The translations under genes and the position numbers were made by a program. A stretch of 64,000 bases of DNA from UBA965 sp040396955. GTDB lineage: Bacteria; Chloroflexota; Chloroflexia; Chloroflexales; Roseiflexaceae. The stretch is from contig JBBAWX010000015.1 of the NCBI GenBank assembly GCA_040396955.1, positions 1 through 64,000 of the forward strand. The letters run 5' to 3'. Shown here in pieces: positions 8,520-16,726 of the stretch (the first letter of the stretch is position 1; each line of letters begins with the position of its first letter). The notes under the pieces were generated by a model. That model was given only the letters and a program-made list of their open reading frames with translations. It had not been told where the DNA came from and searched no databases.

Positions 8520-10124
8520 CTATTCGGGGATGCCGTTGTAGTCTTCACCGGCCTGGCCAAGTGGAGTCATGTTCAGGACGCGTACCACCACGCCGATGCG
8601 TGCCGAGCTGCCTGCGTTGGCAGTAAATGAGGCGCTACCGGCGTAGACGAGATTCCCATCAACCACCCAGTAGCCGAATTCGGAGGCCGCGCTATCGGCG
8701 ACCTTTACAGCGGCTACGTCGTTGGGGCTCATTGAGATTTTTTGGCCGGCTGGAATCGAAGCCGACGTGAACGACCCCACCGACGCCCCCAGATGATTGT
8801 ACAGGGTCATCGTCACCGTCGTCGCAATCGAACCGACGTTTTGGACTGCAAACATGGTGCGCTGACGCGACTCATTGCGGCAGACCGCAGGCACGGGGGC
8901 TGGCACAAAACAAACCGTGCTATAGCGGACATACGGGGTATTGACAACTTCACCGCCCGTCGTAATCCCTGGTGAGGCTGCGGTGATACCACCGCCTACT
9001 ACCTTGGCTACGGCGACGATGGAGTTGGCCGTGTTGGACTCGATGACGGCCGAACCAACCGACCCGGAGTCCATCCCCGTGCCTGAAACGTTGCTGAAAT
9101 CGCTTTTGTTGCTGTCACAGCCTGGCACACTGGCCTTGCTGTATCCAGCAATTGTTACGGTGAGCGGTGAGGCGGTGTTGTCTTGGGCGCTCCCCAACGT
9201 GCCGTCACCTGCACGCACTTTGTAGTAGTACTTGATGGTGGCGGTCACACTTCCAGCGGTCACGTTTTGGATGGCGTATGACGTAGTCTGCGCACCATCG
9301 CCGTAGTCGACACTGCACAGCGCCGATGGCATGTACACTTTGGTGGCACCATTCCCTGCGGCAAAGCCTTCGAAGCTATTGGCATAGCGATTGGTCGTGC
9401 TTGTCTCGAGTGCAGTAGCCACGATGTTTTGGTCGGAGGTGATACGCGCCGATCCGTTAAACAAACAGCCCGTGGGGAGCGTAACGGCACCTGGTTTGGC
9501 ACCTGGGGTGATATTGGCCATATCAAATGACTTGACCGCTCCCGGTGCAAGACTGAAGGTGTTGGTATAGGAAGTTGCGCCGTTTGGCCAGTAGGTGGTC
9601 AGGGTGATGGTGTTGGCCGTGGAGCCGCTCACGTTTTGGATGTTGAAGCGGGTCGTCAACGAATCCGCAAAGCAGGTTTTCAAAATAGTGGGAATGATGA
9701 CGGTGCTGCCACCATCACTGGCGGTGAACCCATTGGAGACGGGGCGCACCTTGATGATGGGGTCGTTGGCAACCTGCACAATGGTAGCGATGAGCGGTTG
9801 CGAGGAGGTGACGACCGCCCCACCAGTCCACGTATTGGAAAGGGCACTGACCGATGAGACGGCGAGTGAAGCACTAGCATAGACAGGGATGACACGAGCC
9901 GAACCGTCAACGTTGGTCATCGTTATCGTGTCTGTGGAACCGTCGGTGGCATCATAAAAAACCAAGCTCAGTTCTGCCGGATCTGCGCCGACGTTCATGT
10001 ACGTAATGGATGTGATAAACTTGGTGTCGTAGGCGTTGCTTGCTGCTGATGCGATGCCATGTACGGGTACACCGAGCAATGCCACGAATACCACGCTGGT
10101 AAAGAGTCTTTTGAGCCAACCCAT
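8520..10124 (-). CDS. secreted surface protein with four QNV-type repeats
   Basis: A 534-residue exported protein. The signal peptide is residues 1-27 (MGWLKRLFTSVVFVALLGV, cleavage after the ASA of IASA). The mature chain is rich in Ser, Thr, Ala, Val and Gly. It shows about four repeats of a beta-type unit carrying a conserved NV core: FITSITYMNV, TRFNIQNVSGS, TSYAIQNVTAG, TMFAVQNVGSI, each followed by an alternating Thr/Val strand and an aromatic. No transmembrane or LPXTG-type anchor is seen at the C-terminus. A consensus-like promoter, an AGAGGT ribosome site and a strong terminator suggest high expression, consistent with a cell-surface structural protein. The family is not recognised. 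Confidence 0.7.
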   Translation of the reverse strand: MGWLKRLFTSVVFVALLGVPVHGIASAASNAYDTKFITSITYMNVGADPAELSLVFYDATDGSTDTITMTNVDGSARVIPVYASASLAVSSVSALSNTWTGGAVVTSSQPLIATIVQVANDPIIKVRPVSNGFTASDGGSTVIIPTILKTCFADSLTTRFNIQNVSGSTANTITLTTYWPNGATSYTNTFSLAPGAVKSFDMANITPGAKPGAVTLPTGCLFNGSARITSDQNIVATALETSTTNRYANSFEGFAAGNGATKVYMPSALCSVDYGDGAQTTSYAIQNVTAGSVTATIKYYYKVRAGDGTLGSAQDNTASPLTVTIAGYSKASVPGCDSNKSDFSNVSGTGMDSGSVGSAVIESNTANSIVAVAKVVGGGITAASPGITTGGEVVNTPYVRYSTVCFVPAPVPAVCRNESRQRTMFAVQNVGSIATTVTMTLYNHLGASVGSFTSASIPAGQKISMSPNDVAAVKVADSAASEFGYWVVDGNLVYAGSASFTANAGSSARIGVVVRVLNMTPLGQAGEDYNGIPE

Positions 10125-10160
10125 GGTTACCTCTTTCGAATGTGTACAACCACTACTACT

Positions 10161-10189
10161 ATCATACGGAGAATCGTTTGATTCGCCAA
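10161..10189 (-). promoter_or_regulatory. sigma70-type promoter of the surface-protein gene
   Basis: On the minus strand TTGGCG (10189-10184) and TATGAT (10166-10161) are separated by 17 bases. The -10 lies about 36 bases upstream of the surface-protein start codon. Confidence 0.7.
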
Positions 10190-10207
10190 TACCCCGTTTG
10201 GGGTATT
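10188..10207. promoter_or_regulatory. inverted repeat touching the surface-protein promoter, candidate operator
   Basis: A perfect 8-bp inverted repeat (AATACCCC, 4-base spacer, GGGGTATT) touches the -35 of the minus-strand promoter. It also lies 13 bases upstream of the divergent lipoprotein start. Its position suits an operator or a short hairpin in the lipoprotein leader. No T-run follows, so it is not a terminator. Confidence 0.4.
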
Positions 10208-10220
10208 TGAGGGGATTGTC

Positions 10221-10634
10221 ATGAAGTTTTACCTGTGTATCAGTCTTTTTTTAGCGACCATGCTCGTGAGTTGTAGCACGCCGGCTCCGACCTCCGTCGT
10301 ACCGACCGTGCAACCAGGTATGGCACTCTTACGAGGACGTTTGCTCGACCCATCTGGTTCCGCACTCAGCAATCGCAGTGTGCGCCTCGCTGCTGTTTAC
10401 GATGCCGACGGCAAACAGGCCTACGTGGTTGATGATGCTGGCGGCATCGGCGGCGTAACCGACGCAGAGGGTTCATTTGCCATCGGTAGTATCCCGCCGG
10501 GGCGCTATGTACTGGTGGTGGTGGTTAGCGAGGGCATGTATGCCGCCTTGCTCGACCGTGACGGAAACGAGCAATTGTTTGAGTTACGGGCCGACAAGCT
10601 CACGGATATCGGCACGGTGCGTATCCAGCTGTAA
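10221..10634 (+). CDS. small lipoprotein with carboxypeptidase-regulatory-like (Ig-fold) domain
   Basis: A 137-residue protein with a lipoprotein signal (MKFYLCISLFLATMLVSC, lipobox LVSC, Cys18). The single domain of about 100 residues resembles the CarboxypepD_reg/SpaA-type fold: LLRGRLLDPSGSALSNRSV, then GGVTDAEGSFAIGSIPPGRYVLVV. It would sit on the outer face of the cytoplasmic membrane. A GAGGGG ribosome site lies 6-7 bases before the ATG. It is divergent from the surface-protein gene, and its 3' end overlaps the convergent flippase-fusion gene by 51 bases. Confidence 0.75.
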   Translation: MKFYLCISLFLATMLVSCSTPAPTSVVPTVQPGMALLRGRLLDPSGSALSNRSVRLAAVYDADGKQAYVVDDAGGIGGVTDAEGSFAIGSIPPGRYVLVVVVSEGMYAALLDRDGNEQLFELRADKLTDIGTVRIQL

Positions 10635-13049
10635 TGCGTCTGCGGCTTGCCAGAGTTGTTTCCGGTAGCGCAGTGGTGTATCAGCGAGCACTTCTTGTTG
10701 GTGCGAAGCATTGTCGATGGCTGCAATCAAAGTGTCGCTACGGATATCTTGGTAGTCGAGGCACCAGGCTTGTAGCTCGAGGTCGTGAAGCATGCCGGTG
10801 GCTTTGGGCAAATAGGCAATGACCACGGTCGGGCGTTGTTGAGCGAAGCGCAAAATGGCAGCGTGCAGGCGGGTCGTCACGAGGATCTGCATGCGGCTGT
10901 AGTGCTGTTGAAGGATGTCTGGATCGGCTTCATACGCAACGACGTGACTGCCTGGGCATTGGTCTGCCAGGCGTCGTGCAACCACACCGTCATCCCAGGC
11001 GGTGTGGTTTTCTTGGCATTGAACGAAAAAGAAAACGTGCCACCCGCGCTGTTGATAGTGGTGGCAGACAGCGATTATGTGGGCTTCGTAGCGTTGTTGG
11101 ATCGCACTGGCGCCACCGGATTGTCCGGCCCAGTCGATGACAGTTACCCCGAGCGTCTGCGCGGTTATCGCGGGTGCCGGACCGTGTTGGAGCCAGGCCA
11201 TGTCGGGGAGGCACTGGTGTGCGATGCCCTGTTGTGTGAGCCAATGGCTACTGGTCGATTCGCGGGCATAGACGTGCGATGCGCGGCGTAGAATCCACCT
11301 TAGTGTGGCGCGGAACAGCGGGCTGTGGACGGGGCCAAACGATTGTGGCAGAAGGACGAGTGGTTTGTGGAGAGCGATGGCGGCAAGCATGTCGGCACAC
11401 AGCCATACATCCCAACTGAGCCAGCGTCGCACCGGTCGGGTGGTGGGGGTGTCGTAGAGGTAGCCGCCGCCACTCGCACAGACGAGGTCGCTGTGAGCAA
11501 GGGAGCAGAGCGCATGTTGCTCTGCGTCCGTCAATCCCCAACGGGGAGTGAGCCCCCACCGTAGCGCAAGAATGGCACATGGTGCGACGATGGTGCGCCG
11601 CAGGCGCGTGCTCCAGCCGGCAATGTGACCATCCGGAGCATAGACCCAGTGATGGAGCCCCATGACGGCTCGTTGCTGTGGAAAGTGCGCCTGCCAGTTG
11701 CTCTCTGGTCGATAACTCAGTGTGTAGGTGGCTGTCGGGAAGGCGCGTGCCAGCCAACGGAGTTGTTGCCGGTGAATGGCGACATCTCCAACGTTGGCCA
11801 CTCCATGTGTGTTGGAGACGAAGATGCGCTGGGGTGGTTGCTCTGGCGTAGCCAGGAAGCGCACACTGAGGATGCCCGCGAGTGCGTAGCCAACTGCGAG
11901 TATGACCTCGCCACTCATCTGAGCGAGGATGGCTCCCGCCACACCCTGCTGGGGAATCAAGAATGGCGCACTTGCCCACAACCAGATGACCACGAGTCCC
12001 TGTACGACGAGTCGGCGCATTAGTCGTTGTTGGTGAATGAGGAGACTGACCCCCCAGAAACTGACGGCTTTGATGAGTGGCAGGGCGAAAAAACTGCCGA
12101 TGAATGCGGCACTGCTTTGGTAAGCGGGTCCATACAGCGTGACGATACCCCAACTGCCACCGCCGAGAATGAGGGCGCCGGCCACTGCCCCGTAGATGGC
12201 CATGACCGCACCACTTTGCGCAATGATGCGACGTTTGTGCGTCGGTGTTCCCGCTTGGTTGAGGCTGGGAAGGGTGGTGTTGAAAATGACTGCCGGCACG
12301 ATGAACGAATAGGTGACAAGGCTCATTGCCCCGCGAAACACGCCCACATCGCTGTGACTCAGCCATACGCCGAGAAGAATGGTGGTGCTGTGGGTGTAGA
12401 TTTGCGCCATGATGTCGGATGCCACGAACGGCCAGCTGTGGCGAATGTCGTGCAGGGTGTAGGTGGTCGTGGTCGGAGGCGCCACCTGCCAGACTCGGAT
12501 TGCCCCGATGGCGGCAAGGATGATGGCAGCCCCCGCCTGTACACTGAGCAATGTCGACAGCTGAGCGTGATACCCGAGAGTGACTCCTACGAGTACGATG
12601 CCACTTGCCACCGGTTGGAGCAGGGCCACGTCGCGGTGGCGCCCAAGACCACGGAGGCTTTGCCAGCACGTATTGGCGATGCTGTCGCCAGCAATGATGA
12701 TGGCTCCAAGCAGTAGGAACGTGCTGGAGATTGCCAGTGACATGCTCCAAAGCACGCCACAGGCCAAGATCCATATACCGACTTTGATGCGGACGATGAG
12801 GCGGAATGCGGCACGTACATGCGGTGGATGGCGACTCGCATAATCGAGAAGCCACGTGTCAAGACCGGCGCCCATGATGGCGGCTACAATGGCGAGGATG
12901 GCGTAGAGATAGGCATAGGTGCCGTAGCCGGCGACCCCGAGTGCGCGGATGATGAGGAGTTGGGCAATGCCAGCAAGGATCTGGTTGAACGCAGTGCCGC
13001 TGAGGGCTGTTTTGATGTGACTGAGAATACCTGCGGGCGTGGGCGTCAT
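10584..13049 (-). CDS. flippase fused to polysaccharide pyruvyl transferase
   Basis: An 821-residue fusion. Residues 1-400 are a polytopic Wzx-like oligosaccharide flippase (MATE/MOP superfamily), opening with an amphipathic segment and ILAGIAQLLIIRALGVAGYGTYAY. Residues from about 407 to 790 are a polysaccharide pyruvyl transferase (CsaB-like) domain: VSNTHGVANVGDVAI, CASGGGYLYD, LVLLPQSFGPV, TTRLHAAILRFAQQ. It would move lipid-linked glycan across the membrane and add ketal pyruvate. The start at 13049 (GGAGG ribosome site, ATGA overlap with the upstream glycosyltransferase) is preferred to 13064. It is the last gene of the polysaccharide operon. No stop or frameshift separates the two halves. 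Confidence 0.82.
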   Translation of the reverse strand: MTPTPAGILSHIKTALSGTAFNQILAGIAQLLIIRALGVAGYGTYAYLYAILAIVAAIMGAGLDTWLLDYASRHPPHVRAAFRLIVRIKVGIWILACGVLWSMSLAISSTFLLLGAIIIAGDSIANTCWQSLRGLGRHRDVALLQPVASGIVLVGVTLGYHAQLSTLLSVQAGAAIILAAIGAIRVWQVAPPTTTTYTLHDIRHSWPFVASDIMAQIYTHSTTILLGVWLSHSDVGVFRGAMSLVTYSFIVPAVIFNTTLPSLNQAGTPTHKRRIIAQSGAVMAIYGAVAGALILGGGSWGIVTLYGPAYQSSAAFIGSFFALPLIKAVSFWGVSLLIHQQRLMRRLVVQGLVVIWLWASAPFLIPQQGVAGAILAQMSGEVILAVGYALAGILSVRFLATPEQPPQRIFVSNTHGVANVGDVAIHRQQLRWLARAFPTATYTLSYRPESNWQAHFPQQRAVMGLHHWVYAPDGHIAGWSTRLRRTIVAPCAILALRWGLTPRWGLTDAEQHALCSLAHSDLVCASGGGYLYDTPTTRPVRRWLSWDVWLCADMLAAIALHKPLVLLPQSFGPVHSPLFRATLRWILRRASHVYARESTSSHWLTQQGIAHQCLPDMAWLQHGPAPAITAQTLGVTVIDWAGQSGGASAIQQRYEAHIIAVCHHYQQRGWHVFFFVQCQENHTAWDDGVVARRLADQCPGSHVVAYEADPDILQQHYSRMQILVTTRLHAAILRFAQQRPTVVIAYLPKATGMLHDLELQAWCLDYQDIRSDTLIAAIDNASHQQEVLADTPLRYRKQLWQAADALQLDTHRADIRELVGP

Positions 13050-14005
13050 GGCCACCTCCGCCATCCGATGAGTGCCAGCCCGCCCACGACACCGCTACTG
13101 AGGGCCCAGATACGGCGTAGCCCCCAGCGCCACGTGCGTGATGCGCTCGGTTGCGGCAATGGTGACGAAGAGGAGGATGTGCGAGCGCCAAGGGTACTCC
13201 ACAGCTGGTGCATGCGCCAGCGTAGGTAGTCACGTGCGACCGTTGAGCCATGCCAGGCATGCCAGAGATGGGTGGCAATCATCCCGGTAGTATAGCCGTG
13301 TTCGTGGTATGCGAGGTCGCTGATGCTTTGCCATGCATCGTGCCAGACGACTTGGGTGGGCTGGTAGGTGACGAGAGCGCCGCGCCGGAGCATGCCCAGC
13401 GCAATATCAACGTCCTCACCGGCCTGAAGCCAGGCACCAGCTCCCAACCAAGGATGAAAGCCACCATGTGTGAGCGCCATTGCGCGTTCAACGAGCATGT
13501 TGTTGCCCTGACCAAAGGTCTCAAGGATGGGGAGCTCGTGGCGGGCGGAGTGCGCTTGAGGAGCGAGTTGTAATGCGCCACAGGCGTGACCGTCGTGTCG
13601 TCGTGCCCATGCGGTGTGACCGGCATAGGTGTGAGCATGTTGGATGGTGTACCCCTGAGGGTCGCCACTCGGCCACGTCGCACCAAATGCGATGGCTGGA
13701 GCACAGTCTGTGATGATGCGCTGGAGCTGGTGAATCCAGTCATAGCGTGGCAGACAATCGTCATCACAAAAGGCCACGTAGCGTGTGGTTGCCACGCTCA
13801 GAGCAAGATTGCGCGCCCGTGCGAGACCTCGCGTAGGGGTATGTTGGTAGGTGATAGTGAGTGAAGTTGTCGGTGTAGCGACGTGTTCGGATTGATCGAT
13901 GACGATGATTGGCGTGGTATTGATGCCATCAAGGCGTGCAATCTGCGCTAGCCACTGCTGGAGTCGATGTGGGCGATTCCGTGTACATACTGCAATACTC
14001 AGCAT
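13046..14005 (-). CDS. family 2 glycosyltransferase
   Basis: A 319-residue GT2 enzyme: nucleotide-sugar fold start LSIAVCTRNRPHRLQQW, acidic metal-binding motif AFCDDDCLPRYDW, and a later GEDVDIALGMLRRG matching the ED(V/A)D element near the active site. The start at 14005 has a strong GGGAGGGGG ribosome site; the frame extends 74 codons upstream but lacks family similarity there. A hydrophobic patch near the C-terminus (GVVGGLALIG) could touch the membrane. It overlaps the preceding GT2 gene by 7 bases and the following flippase fusion by ATGA. Donor and acceptor sugars cannot be read from sequence. Confidence 0.82.
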   Translation of the reverse strand: MLSIAVCTRNRPHRLQQWLAQIARLDGINTTPIIVIDQSEHVATPTTSLTITYQHTPTRGLARARNLALSVATTRYVAFCDDDCLPRYDWIHQLQRIITDCAPAIAFGATWPSGDPQGYTIQHAHTYAGHTAWARRHDGHACGALQLAPQAHSARHELPILETFGQGNNMLVERAMALTHGGFHPWLGAGAWLQAGEDVDIALGMLRRGALVTYQPTQVVWHDAWQSISDLAYHEHGYTTGMIATHLWHAWHGSTVARDYLRWRMHQLWSTLGARTSSSSSPLPQPSASRTWRWGLRRIWALSSGVVGGLALIGWRRWP

Positions 14006-14859
14006 ACCCCCTCCCGGTTGGTGAGGGCGCCCGCAACGCCGACGTACCATGCGATGCGACACACCCAGCATCCCCACATGGTGGCACGTTCGTGGCGCCA
14101 TGGGCGCATGTGGAGCATGTCGTAGATGGCTAGGATGGGGGCAAACAGCCCTATCATCCACCCAAATGAAGCTGGAACACGGCGCAACACCGATGGATGA
14201 GTGCTGTGGCGGATAACCCGGACCCACGCCCGACCATAGCGGGAGAGTCGGCGCAAGGCACTACGTGCATCGGTGCCCACAGGGAGATGCCAAAGGTGGG
14301 CCTGTGGGAGCACATAAAGGGTGCCGTGTGCTTGAAGGCGGATGCTTATCTCGGCATCCTCGCCAGCTGCCCCGGGGAAAGATTCGGCAAAGCCACCGAT
14401 TGCGTGGAGCTGTTCGGCACGTACGGCCAGTGCCATACTCATCAACAACGGAGTGGTATGCCGAGTGTGTGCCCAGTACTGTGTGGTGGTCATACAGCGG
14501 TGCATACACCGTTGCCAATAGCCGTTGGTTGGGGCATCATGGATGACTCCGCCACTAGCCACAATATGCGGGTCGTTGAGACACCAGGCCAAGAGACGGG
14601 GTACGTCACTGCGGAGTTCAATATCATCATCAAGAAACACTACGATGCCGTGGCGCACGCGCTGAGCGGCCAGGTTGCGGGCAGTCGCCGCCCCTAGTAA
14701 ATCAGGCGTGGTGATGCTGTGGGCTCCGCGCGGTGCACACGTGGTATGTGGGTGCACGACGATGACGTGTGTGTGGCCGTAGGCCGCGAGTTGGTCAATC
14801 AATGACTGACACTGTAGCGGATTTCGACTTGGAATGATGATGGTCAGTGCTGAGGTCAT
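13999..14859 (-). CDS. family 2 glycosyltransferase
   Basis: A 286-residue GT2 enzyme: SALTIIIPSRNPLQC at the N-terminus, VVFLDDDIELRSD as the metal-binding acidic motif, and GAAGEDAEISIRLQAHG as the catalytic ED element. A C-terminal hydrophobic stretch (FGWMIGLFAPILAIYDML) may be membrane-associated. It overlaps the upstream GT4 gene by ATGA and the downstream GT2 gene by 7 bases. It is probably one step of the same surface glycan pathway. Confidence 0.82.
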   Translation of the reverse strand: MTSALTIIIPSRNPLQCQSLIDQLAAYGHTHVIVVHPHTTCAPRGAHSITTPDLLGAATARNLAAQRVRHGIVVFLDDDIELRSDVPRLLAWCLNDPHIVASGGVIHDAPTNGYWQRCMHRCMTTTQYWAHTRHTTPLLMSMALAVRAEQLHAIGGFAESFPGAAGEDAEISIRLQAHGTLYVLPQAHLWHLPVGTDARSALRRLSRYGRAWVRVIRHSTHPSVLRRVPASFGWMIGLFAPILAIYDMLHMRPWRHERATMWGCWVCRIAWYVGVAGALTNREGVC

Positions 14860-16022
14860 GACGCCCTGTTTTCATCTGTGCATAGACGGTGATGCATTGC
14901 CCATGCAGGTGCAAGATGGCACCAATGGAGTGCTCGCACTTGATTCCGACATTGTGCGGCAGACCAGTCTGGTAAGGGGCAGGCATCCATGGCTGTGGCC
15001 AGTGCTTGGGCATCATCAGCGGGGATGAGTATTCCGGCTTGGCCAATGGTGGTGGCTCGGTCGCCGATTGCACCACTAATCACCGGTACCCCCTGTGCCA
15101 GACTTTCGATGATTTTGAGCGGGGCTCGGGCCCGCATGGCCGGGGTATCTCGTACTGGGTCGACGGTGGCTACCGCACCAGCCAGGAGCGCGGGGATGTG
15201 GGTTGGTGCAATCGCACCAATCCAGTGGAGCAACGGGGATGCAGTGGCCTCAACCAGGTGTTGGTCGTGCCCGGATCCGGCGATGACAAGGGGGAACCCG
15301 CCGTGACGCAGGCGTTGGGCGGCAAGCAGGAGGTCAATGGCGTGTGAACGTTGTGCCACATTGCCGAAATAGACCAAGTACCGTGGTGGTAAGCGGTGTG
15401 CATGCCTGAAGGCGCTTATTTCTGCCGGTGTCGGTGGTGCGTACTGGGCATCGTCCAACCCATTGGGGATGACGCAAATCCGCTGACCACCTGCATGGTG
15501 CATCAGGGCAGCGAGCGGGTGGCTGACCGCACTGATACTGGCTGCCCGCCGTGGCAACCAGCGCTGCCACCAGCGCAATAAATGACGTTGCCAAGCGCTG
15601 GGTACTTGGTGGGTTTCAGCTTCGTCGTCATCGACATCGAGGATGATGTGGGCGCCGGTGGCAGCTTGAATCAGCAGTGCGGCCAGCCCATTGATGGGTT
15701 GCGCTTTGCAGATGAGCACATACTGTGGGCGGGCTCGGATGCCCGCCTGGGCCAGTCGCAGAGCTGCGCGGAGTGCCACGCTCACGAGTTGCCTGCCCGT
15801 GTAAGGGCGACCGGTGCTGTCGACGTGCATCTGGGCCACATGCACGAATGGGATGCCGGTGTCGTTGCTTGTTGTTCGTGCCGGTGACTGGTAGTGTGGG
15901 TCTAATCCAAAAAAACGCACGGAGTCGGTGGTGATGCCGCTGTGTGCCAGTAGGGGTAACCAGCGGCGTGATGGACCAGGGTGCTGGGCGGCACTCGTGC
16001 TCAAGGCTACCATGTACGTCAT
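14856..16022 (-). CDS. family 4 glycosyltransferase
   Basis: A 388-residue GT-B fold retaining glycosyltransferase. The N-terminal half contains ILDVDDDEAETHQVPSAW. The linker ISAVSHPLAALM leads into the donor-binding half with VIPNGLDDAQY, RYLVYFGNVAQRSHAIDLLL and the C-terminal EPxxxE-like element around PLKIIESLAQGVPVI. This pattern matches GT4. It overlaps the preceding DPM-like gene by ATGA and the following GT2 gene by ATGA. A second ATG three codons downstream is possible. Confidence 0.82.
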   Translation of the reverse strand: MTYMVALSTSAAQHPGPSRRWLPLLAHSGITTDSVRFFGLDPHYQSPARTTSNDTGIPFVHVAQMHVDSTGRPYTGRQLVSVALRAALRLAQAGIRARPQYVLICKAQPINGLAALLIQAATGAHIILDVDDDEAETHQVPSAWQRHLLRWWQRWLPRRAASISAVSHPLAALMHHAGGQRICVIPNGLDDAQYAPPTPAEISAFRHAHRLPPRYLVYFGNVAQRSHAIDLLLAAQRLRHGGFPLVIAGSGHDQHLVEATASPLLHWIGAIAPTHIPALLAGAVATVDPVRDTPAMRARAPLKIIESLAQGVPVISGAIGDRATTIGQAGILIPADDAQALATAMDACPLPDWSAAQCRNQVRALHWCHLAPAWAMHHRLCTDENRAS

Positions 16023-16726
16023 TGCTCACCTGCCAACATCCAATTGCGGTAGCGCCACATGGTCACGAAGGCCGATAGTGCGTCACGGGGGCGAATTTTT
16101 TTGCCAGCCCGATATGGACGACCTTGGTAGGCCACCGGAACTTCTTGAATACGGATACCCTGGCGGACAAACTTTGCGGTCATTTCAGGGTCCACATCAA
16201 AACGATCGTGGTCGATTCCTTGGCGCCGTAACAGCGTGGTGCGGCACATTTTGTAGCAGGTTTCGAGGTCGGTTAGTTGCGCCCCATAGAGGACGTTGAA
16301 ATACCAGGTCAATAGGCGATTGCCGAGATAGTGACTCCAGAGCATCCCCTGAGGATGTGTACCTCGAAAACGGGTACCGTAGACCACGGGTGCACCTGTG
16401 TGTATCACCTCCAGCATGCGTAAAAAATCATGTGGATTGTATTCGAGATCCGCATCTTGAATGACGAGTAGGGGAGCCGTCGCCACGGCAAGTGCACTGC
16501 GAATGGCTGCGCCTTTGCCGCGGTTGTAGGGGTGCAAAATGCTCTTTATGGCTGCGTCTTGGGTGAGCTGTGTGACAATGGCTGTCGTCCCATCGGTCGA
16601 CGCATCGTCAACAACGATGATTTCAACGGTGATTGGCAATGCTTGGATGTGCTCCACGATGTGGCGCAGGGTGGTTACTTCGTTGTATACCGGGATGATA
16701 ATACTCAACTCAGGGAGTGTGTGCAT
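16019..16726 (-). CDS. dolichol-phosphate-mannosyltransferase-like GT2
   Basis: A 235-residue GT2 of the DPM1/polyprenyl-phosphate glycosyltransferase type: LSIIIPVYNEVTTL, IIVVDDASTDGTTAI, NRGKGAAIRSAL and VIQDADLEYNPHDFLRML, the last being characteristic. There are no C-terminal transmembrane helices, so it is the short soluble form. It would load a sugar onto a polyprenyl phosphate carrier, the donor used by GT-C enzymes such as the large membrane proteins elsewhere in the window. The start at 16726 has a GGAG site and overlaps the upstream GT4 gene by 17 bases. Confidence 0.85.
   Translation of the reverse strand: MHTLPELSIIIPVYNEVTTLRHIVEHIQALPITVEIIVVDDASTDGTTAIVTQLTQDAAIKSILHPYNRGKGAAIRSALAVATAPLLVIQDADLEYNPHDFLRMLEVIHTGAPVVYGTRFRGTHPQGMLWSHYLGNRLLTWYFNVLYGAQLTDLETCYKMCRTTLLRRQGIDHDRFDVDPEMTAKFVRQGIRIQEVPVAYQGRPYRAGKKIRPRDALSAFVTMWRYRNWMLAGEQ

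Noticed and set aside
11248..12855. 535-codon minus-strand open frame
   Set aside because: It is an alternative frame of the flippase-pyruvyl transferase fusion, rich in His, Arg, Pro and Ser with no domain; the fusion frame has clear motifs.
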